The translations under genes and the position numbers were made by a program. Under the pieces are notes generated by a model. That model had not been told where the DNA came from and made no database searches. It was given only the letters and a program-made list of their open reading frames with translations. From NCBI RefSeq assembly GCF_001636405.1, contig NZ_KV440950.1, positions 1,697,712 through 1,761,711 of the forward strand: a stretch of 64,000 bases of DNA, given 5' to 3'. Origin of the DNA: Peribacillus frigoritolerans (GTDB lineage Bacteria; Bacillota; Bacilli; Bacillales; DSM-1321). This document shows positions 63,972 through 64,000 of this stretch, piece after piece; the first letter of the stretch is position 1; every line of letters starts with the position of its first letter.

Positions 63972-64000
63972 TCAATGAAAGCTGATGCCGCAGGCATTGG

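Noticed and set aside
63975-64000. Start of ackA at the window end
   Set aside because: The ATG at 63975 reads MKADAAGI, unlike the acetate kinase N-terminus, and has no ribosome-binding site.

Overview
The window is a piece of a low-to-mid GC Firmicute chromosome, clearly from a spore-forming member of the Bacillaceae. The gene order follows the Bacillus subtilis ytjP/pepV to ytxK segment gene for gene: pepV, ytlPQR, ytmP-ytzH-trmB, ytnP, ytzB, ytoP, ytpPQ, sftA, murC, ampS, ytxGHJ, aroA, ccpA, acuCBA/acsA, tyrS, rpsD, ytsP, refZ, hisJ, ezrA, nifZ-thiI, sspA, mbcS, ytcJ, nadK2, sppA, yteJ, ytfIJ, tpx, ytxK. Spore genes (sspA, ytfJ, tgl), bacillithiol-type YtxJ, the tyrS T-box and a TPP riboswitch fit this. 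Species cannot be fixed from the sequence alone; a Peribacillus-like organism is my guess.

Layout. 1-3.6 kb: dipeptidase, D-amino-acid aminotransferase and an Nramp metal transporter. 4-10.2 kb: ytl/ytm/ytn housekeeping block. 10.4-16 kb: peptidase, DUF84 NTPase, AraC regulator, YtoQ, a lipoprotein, thioredoxin-like YtpP, YtpQ and a decayed M20 peptidase fragment. 16.4-25.4 kb: DNA translocase SftA, MurC, aminopeptidase, stress operon ytxGHJ, DAHP synthase/chorismate mutase. 25.8-31.4 kb: carbon control (CcpA) beside the acetyl-CoA synthetase switch: acsA faces acuABC, whose products reversibly acetylate AcsA, and a cre site overlaps the acsA start. 31.5-34.5 kb: a class A penicillin-binding protein broken by a frameshift inside a perfect 14-bp inverted repeat. 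34.6-36.2 kb: T-box-controlled tyrS. 36.3-37.6 kb: a small AT-rich accessory island with a secreted protein of unknown function. 38-45.8 kb: rpsD with leader, RefZ and EzrA (FtsZ regulation), HisJ, the NifZ-ThiI tRNA thiolation pair, sspA.

45.9-47.5 kb is a gene-free array of nested intergenic repeats. 47.6-57 kb: acyl-CoA synthetase, amidohydrolase, RarD-like transporter, spore transglutaminase, then a TPP-riboswitch operon for pyrimidine/thiamine precursor uptake (binding lipoprotein, thiamine-binding protein, permease, ATPase, TatD-type hydrolase). 57-64 kb: NAD kinase, SppA, YteJ, YtfI, YtfJ, Tpx, a Gln/Gly/Arg-repeat protein and YtxK.

The most notable non-coding structure is a repeat family with GTTGATT...AATCAAC ends, seen in seven full copies plus remnants. 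Two copies lie inside near-identical 219-bp elements (46143-46361 and 57083-57301, inverted) that have imperfect terminal inverted repeats (GGCTsTTTTC) and perfect 8-bp target duplications (TTAAGAAA and TTTCGTTT). They are therefore recently transposed, non-autonomous MITE-type elements; an empty paralogous target site is also present in the window.
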